From Geobacter sp. (GTDB taxonomy: Bacteria > Desulfobacterota > Desulfuromonadia > Geobacterales > Geobacteraceae), in NCBI GenBank assembly GCA_003857395.1, contig RPRC01000151.1, positions 1 through 16,607 of the forward strand: 16,607 bases of DNA, given 5' to 3'. Within the stretch, counting starts at the first letter, position 1, and each line of letters opens with the position of its first letter. The position numbers and the translations under genes were made by a program. Positions 14,183 through 16,607 of this stretch are shown piece by piece. Below the pieces are notes generated by a model. That model worked only from the letters and a program-made list of their open reading frames with translations, was not told where the DNA came from and ran no database searches.

Positions 14183-14671
14183 CTAAATTTTTGTCACCTG
14201 CTCTCCTGGCGGCAGGGCACGGAGGAGTTCGGCAGCGGTCTTTCCGAAGAGGGGGTGCGTTTGGTTAGGGGATATCTCAGCCAGCGGTACCAGCACAAAA
14301 CGTCGATCGTGAAGTCGGGGATGAGGGATGGTCAGTGTCTCGCTTTCCATCACAATGTCATCGTAGATGAGCAGGTCCAGGTCCATGGTACGTGGACCTT
14401 GGGGAATCGTTCTTTCCCTCCGGAATACCTCATTCTCGATGCGCTGCAATTCGGCGAGAAGCTGGTGTGGTGTGAGTGCGGTTTCGAGCCGGAGGACGGC
14501 GTTCAGAAATGGGTCCTGGGATACGGGTCCAACGGGTTCTGTGTCATAAAAGCCCGAGAGGGCGGTGATGCGTGATTCAGGGATCTTTCCGATTTCGGCG
14601 ATTGCTCTGAGGAGATTCAATTCCCGATCGCCAAGGTTCGATCCGAGACCAACGTAGCTTACAAATTCCAT
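14183..14671 (-). CDS. folK: 2-amino-4-hydroxy-6-hydroxymethyldihydropteridine pyrophosphokinase
   Basis: 162 residues from the chosen start. FolK transfers pyrophosphate from ATP to hydroxymethyl-dihydropterin in folate synthesis. Diagnostic segments: VSYVGLGSNLGDR (4-16), FYDTEPVGPVSQDPFLNAV (41-59), a FRRERTIPQGPRTMDLDLLI stretch (83-102) with the Mg-binding Asp97/Asp99 pair, and IPHPRLHDRRFVLVPLAEI (115-133). The ATG at 14671 was preferred because FolK proteins start just before the YxGLGSN strand and because a promoter lies immediately upstream. A GTG at 14734 would add 21 unrelated residues and lie upstream of that promoter. No Shine-Dalgarno is visible before 14671, in line with a leaderless transcript. 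First gene of the operon with the YHS protein and transaldolase. Confidence 0.92.
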   Translation of the reverse strand: MEFVSYVGLGSNLGDRELNLLRAIAEIGKIPESRITALSGFYDTEPVGPVSQDPFLNAVLRLETALTPHQLLAELQRIENEVFRRERTIPQGPRTMDLDLLIYDDIVMESETLTIPHPRLHDRRFVLVPLAEISPNQTHPLFGKTAAELLRALPPGEQVTKI

Positions 14672-14678
14672 GATTTCG

Positions 14679-14707
14679 AGTAGACCATAAATGAAATTTT
14701 TCGTCAA
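14679..14707 (-). promoter_or_regulatory. Sigma-70-type promoter for the folK operon
   Basis: On the - strand TTGACG (14707-14702) and TCTACT (14684-14679) match the -35 and -10 consensus at 5/6 and 4/6 positions, with exactly 17 nt between them. Initiation about 7 nt past the -10 box would fall at or next to the folK ATG (14671). Prediction by eye only. Confidence 0.5.
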
Positions 14708-14708
14708 C

Positions 14709-14730
14709 AATTCAGTAGCTAAGCTGAATT
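14709..14730. other. Inverted repeat between the PF04020 gene and the folK promoter
   Basis: AATTCAG (14709-14715) and CTGAATT (14724-14730) are perfect arms around an 8-nt centre. It abuts the folK -35 box and lies 26 bp past the stop of the upstream membrane-protein gene. It could be a weak terminator for that gene (no clean U-tract follows) or an operator for folK. Confidence 0.35.
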
Positions 14731-14756
14731 TCACCCACAGCTGAAACCGCAGCCTC

Positions 14757-15119
14757 CTAACGCATTCGATAGTCCCTGTCCGGATTGAAGATCATGTTGA
14801 GTAAACCGCTGGTTATGCTGAACAGCAGGGCCCCGAAAAAGGCGTTCCAAAAGCCCTGCACAAAGAAGCCCTTGACGAGCCAGGAGGCCAGAGAGAAAAG
14901 CATGCTATTAATAATCAGGGTAAATAGGCCGAGGGTCAGGATATTGATCGGCAGGGTGAAGAGCAGGAGTATTGGGCGGAGAAAAGCGTTCAGCAAACCG
15001 AGCACCAGAGCGGCAATTGCCATGGTCTGCCAGCTGTCAACGTGAATTCCTGAGATGATATTCACCACCACCACGAGTGCCAGTCCGTGGATTAACCACC
15101 TGATAAAAAATCCTCGCAT
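14757..15119 (-). CDS. PF04020 (YvlD / 'phage holin' family) membrane protein
   Basis: 120 residues and almost entirely hydrophobic, with four predicted transmembrane segments: about 6-24, 31-53, 57-80 and 87-110. The motif LGLLNAFLRPILLLFTLPI (40-58) is the signature of the PF04020 family, named for a mycobacteriophage protein and including B. subtilis YvlD. The link to phage lysis is weak and the cellular role is unknown; no phage genes are nearby. An AGGAGG-type ribosome-binding site lies just upstream of the ATG on the - strand. It is divergent from the glutamate synthase-like gene and separated from folK by 85 bp containing folK's own promoter, so it is probably a separate unit. Confidence 0.85.
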   Translation of the reverse strand: MRGFFIRWLIHGLALVVVVNIISGIHVDSWQTMAIAALVLGLLNAFLRPILLLFTLPINILTLGLFTLIINSMLFSLASWLVKGFFVQGFWNAFFGALLFSITSGLLNMIFNPDRDYRMR

Positions 15120-15273
15120 GCTATTCCCTCCTATTATCTAGCGTCCATCCGGAAAGTCTCGGCAGGGGCCGGGCTGAAACTTCCCCGAAGCCTCTCGGGT
15201 CTCTCATTCTACCGGTACCGTGTCTCTCTAACGAGGCGAATTCTCCAACAAGTATCAGTCATCATGGTACAAA

Positions 15274-15291
15274 TGTCCAGTAATCCGGACA
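15274..15291. promoter_or_regulatory. TGTCC-N8-GGACA dyad, possible operator
   Basis: Perfect 5-bp arms (15274-15278 and 15287-15291) lie about 95 bp before the predicted -35 box of the glutamate synthase-like gene. Size and position fit a dimeric activator site, but no regulator is identified. Confidence 0.25.
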
Positions 15292-15383
15292 GAGGGAGAG
15301 AAACTAATCGTTTACAGACTCTGGAAGTGAGTTATCCTGTCATAAGGAGCTTGTCTCCACCTGCCGGAACCGGGGCTTTTTCC

Positions 15384-15412
15384 TTGACGGCGTATTCAAT
15401 TTCGCGGATAGA
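15384..15412 (+). promoter_or_regulatory. Candidate sigma-70 promoter for the glutamate synthase-like gene
   Basis: TTGACG (15384-15389) is followed after exactly 17 nt by GATAGA (15407-15412), a weak -10 with 3/6 matches. Transcription from about 15419 would give a leader of some 34 nt containing the GGGAGGA ribosome-binding site. No sigma-54 GG-N10-GC element was noticed. Confidence 0.35.
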
Positions 15413-15452
15413 TTCTTCTGCATGAGGATCGATTCGTATCCGGGAGGAATTC

Positions 15453-16607
15453 ATGAACAGGCACTGGAATATATCAAAAGGGTATTTGCCCTCTGAACAT
15501 GATGGCTGTGCCATTATCTGCTATTGCAACAAGGTTGGTCGGCCGACCCATGGCAACCTGCAGCGGACAATTGAGGCGCTGGTGAAGATGGGTCACCGAG
15601 CCGGGGAGATAAACGGAGAGGGTGACGGCTGTGGTGTTCTGACCGATATCCCGCGTCTGCTCTGGCGGGAGGCACTGCAGGAGGCAGGACACGCAGGGGA
15701 GTTGGCGGAGTCACCTTCTTTTGCCCTCGCGCATTTACTGGTGCCGCGCGAGGCCCTGCAAACGGGCTCCTCGGTGATGGAAGATCTCTTGCGACGCTTT
15801 ACCGACAACGGGCTGGAGATCTTGACGGAACGTCCCGGACCGGTCAGGAGCGAGTCTCTCTCTGCAAATGCGCGTCGTTCGGAGCCATTATTCTGGCAGA
15901 TCGCTCTCCGTTGTCCCGACCCGAAACGAGCCCCTGCCCTTCTCGCTGCGCTTTCCGTGGAAATCGAAAGGGACACTCCGGTGCATGTTGCTTCCCTGTC
16001 CGGGCATGTTGCCGCCTACAAGGTTCATGGGGCGCCCGAGATCCTGCCCAAGTACTATCCCGAATTAAGGCGACGCGATTTCCTCTCTTCTCTCACCATC
16101 GGCCACAGCCGCTACTCCACCAATACCCTGCCAACGGTGTTGCGGGCCCAGCCCTTTGGACTGCTGGCGCATAACGGTGAAATCAATACCATTGAAAGGC
16201 TTCGTGATGAGGCATGGATGATGGGAATCGACCTCCCCCATGGCGGGAGCGACTCTCAGGATTTGAACCGTTTGCTGGAAGGACTCATGTTCCGGCACGG
16301 CTTTTCGCTTTTTGCGGCCATGGAGATGGTCTTTCCACCCATTTTCAGCGAGATGGATCGGATGCCCGCGGAACGCAGACACATGTATGAGCTATTCCGA
16401 CGTTTCCTCTCCGCTTCGGCCCAGGGTCCGGCAGCGGTTATCGCCCGTTGTGCCGACCGCTGTGTTTTCAGTGTTGATGCCCTGGGTCTTCGCCCTCTCT
16501 GGTTCGGTGAGACGGAAGAGGAGATCTTCGCTTCTTCGGAGCTGGGGGTTGTGCCCCACAGCGAGATCCTTTCTGATCCCCGCCCTTTGTCTCCGGGGGA
16601 AAAGGTC
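15453..16607 (+). CDS. gltB: Glutamate synthase-like large subunit, N-terminal glutamine amidotransferase domain (3' partial)
   Basis: An open frame of 385 codons runs from ATG 15453 (GGGAGGA ribosome-binding site at 15442-15448) to the right edge without a stop. The N-terminal domain is a class II glutamine amidotransferase. A short leader precedes Cys19 in EHDGCAIICYC, the likely nucleophile after propeptide removal. IEALVKMGHRAGEINGEGDG and VLTDIPRLLW follow, as in GltB. GHSRYSTNT (217-225), RAQPFGLLAHNGEINT (231-246) and, later, VDALGLRPLWFGETEEEIF and ASSELGVV complete the domain. Glutamate synthase moves the glutamine amide nitrogen to 2-oxoglutarate. Differences from classic GltB (HRA for HRG, GDGCG for GDGAG) leave room for a divergent subclass, and the synthase domain lies outside the window. 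Divergent from the PF04020 gene. Confidence 0.8.
   Translation, partial: MNRHWNISKGYLPSEHDGCAIICYCNKVGRPTHGNLQRTIEALVKMGHRAGEINGEGDGCGVLTDIPRLLWREALQEAGHAGELAESPSFALAHLLVPREALQTGSSVMEDLLRRFTDNGLEILTERPGPVRSESLSANARRSEPLFWQIALRCPDPKRAPALLAALSVEIERDTPVHVASLSGHVAAYKVHGAPEILPKYYPELRRRDFLSSLTIGHSRYSTNTLPTVLRAQPFGLLAHNGEINTIERLRDEAWMMGIDLPHGGSDSQDLNRLLEGLMFRHGFSLFAAMEMVFPPIFSEMDRMPAERRHMYELFRRFLSASAQGPAAVIARCADRCVFSVDALGLRPLWFGETEEEIFASSELGVVPHSEILSDPRPLSPGEKV

Larger units (their letters stand above)
15120..15452. other. Divergent intergenic region upstream of the glutamate synthase-like gene
   Basis: About 330 bp without a supported gene. It holds a weak CCCGA/TCGGG stem (15184-15199), a TGTCC/GGACA dyad (15274-15291), a CCGGAACCGG palindrome near 15365 and a plausible promoter at 15384-15412. 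A 40-codon - strand ORF (15454-15332) looks codon-like but has no ribosome-binding site and covers the promoter, so it is not called. Confidence 0.6.

Noticed and set aside
14672..14734. GTG start of folK at 14734
   Set aside because: It adds non-homologous residues and would lie upstream of the predicted promoter.
14757..15119. Prophage, on the strength of a 'holin family' protein
   Set aside because: PF04020 proteins are widespread chromosomal membrane proteins, and no other phage genes are nearby.
15332..15514. 60-codon - strand ORF over the gltB promoter and start
   Set aside because: No ribosome-binding site or recognised domain, and it overlaps the ribosome-binding site and first codons of the glutamate synthase-like gene.

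Overview
The window reads as a chromosomal segment of a Gram-negative, probably anaerobic deltaproteobacterium of the Geobacter/Desulfuromonadales kind. That is inferred from the mix of a TIGR02270-type type VI secretion (T6SS) accessory gene, M1 aminopeptidase N, a TalC-type transaldolase, folK and a glutamate synthase-like gene. No rRNA or marker gene is present to prove it.

Bases 1-10249 (all + strand) form a T6SS accessory and effector cassette. The order is: a TIGR02270 HEAT-like protein (5' end outside the window); a catalytically dead ketosynthase-fold protein; an HExxH metallopeptidase overlapped by a small exported Cys-rich protein; a PAAR-like DUF4150 spike cap; an 802-residue protein with a complete amidohydrolase metal site; and, overlapping it, a 421-residue lipoprotein. 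A debris field (8276-8982) follows, holding truncated, frameshifted relatives of that lipoprotein, and then a DUF2169 protein. The working model is that DUF4150 caps the VgrG spike, DUF2169 and the TIGR02270/ketosynthase-like proteins assist loading, and the metallopeptidase and amidohydrolase are cargo. Each cargo gene is followed by, and overlaps, a gene for an exported protein that would be its immunity factor. Because both immunity candidates are exported, both toxins would act in the periplasm. The amidohydrolase/lipoprotein pair is the most novel part. It is visibly AT-richer than its surroundings, and the decayed lipoprotein copies record immunity-gene turnover.

A strong bidirectional terminator (10263-10303) closes the cassette. 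Beyond it lies housekeeping DNA: pepN (- strand), a cluster of palindromic repeats, a folK / YHS-TRASH protein / transaldolase operon (- strand, promoter visible, folK probably leaderless), a small PF04020-type membrane protein (- strand), and, divergently, the start of a glutamate synthase-like gene that runs off the right edge.
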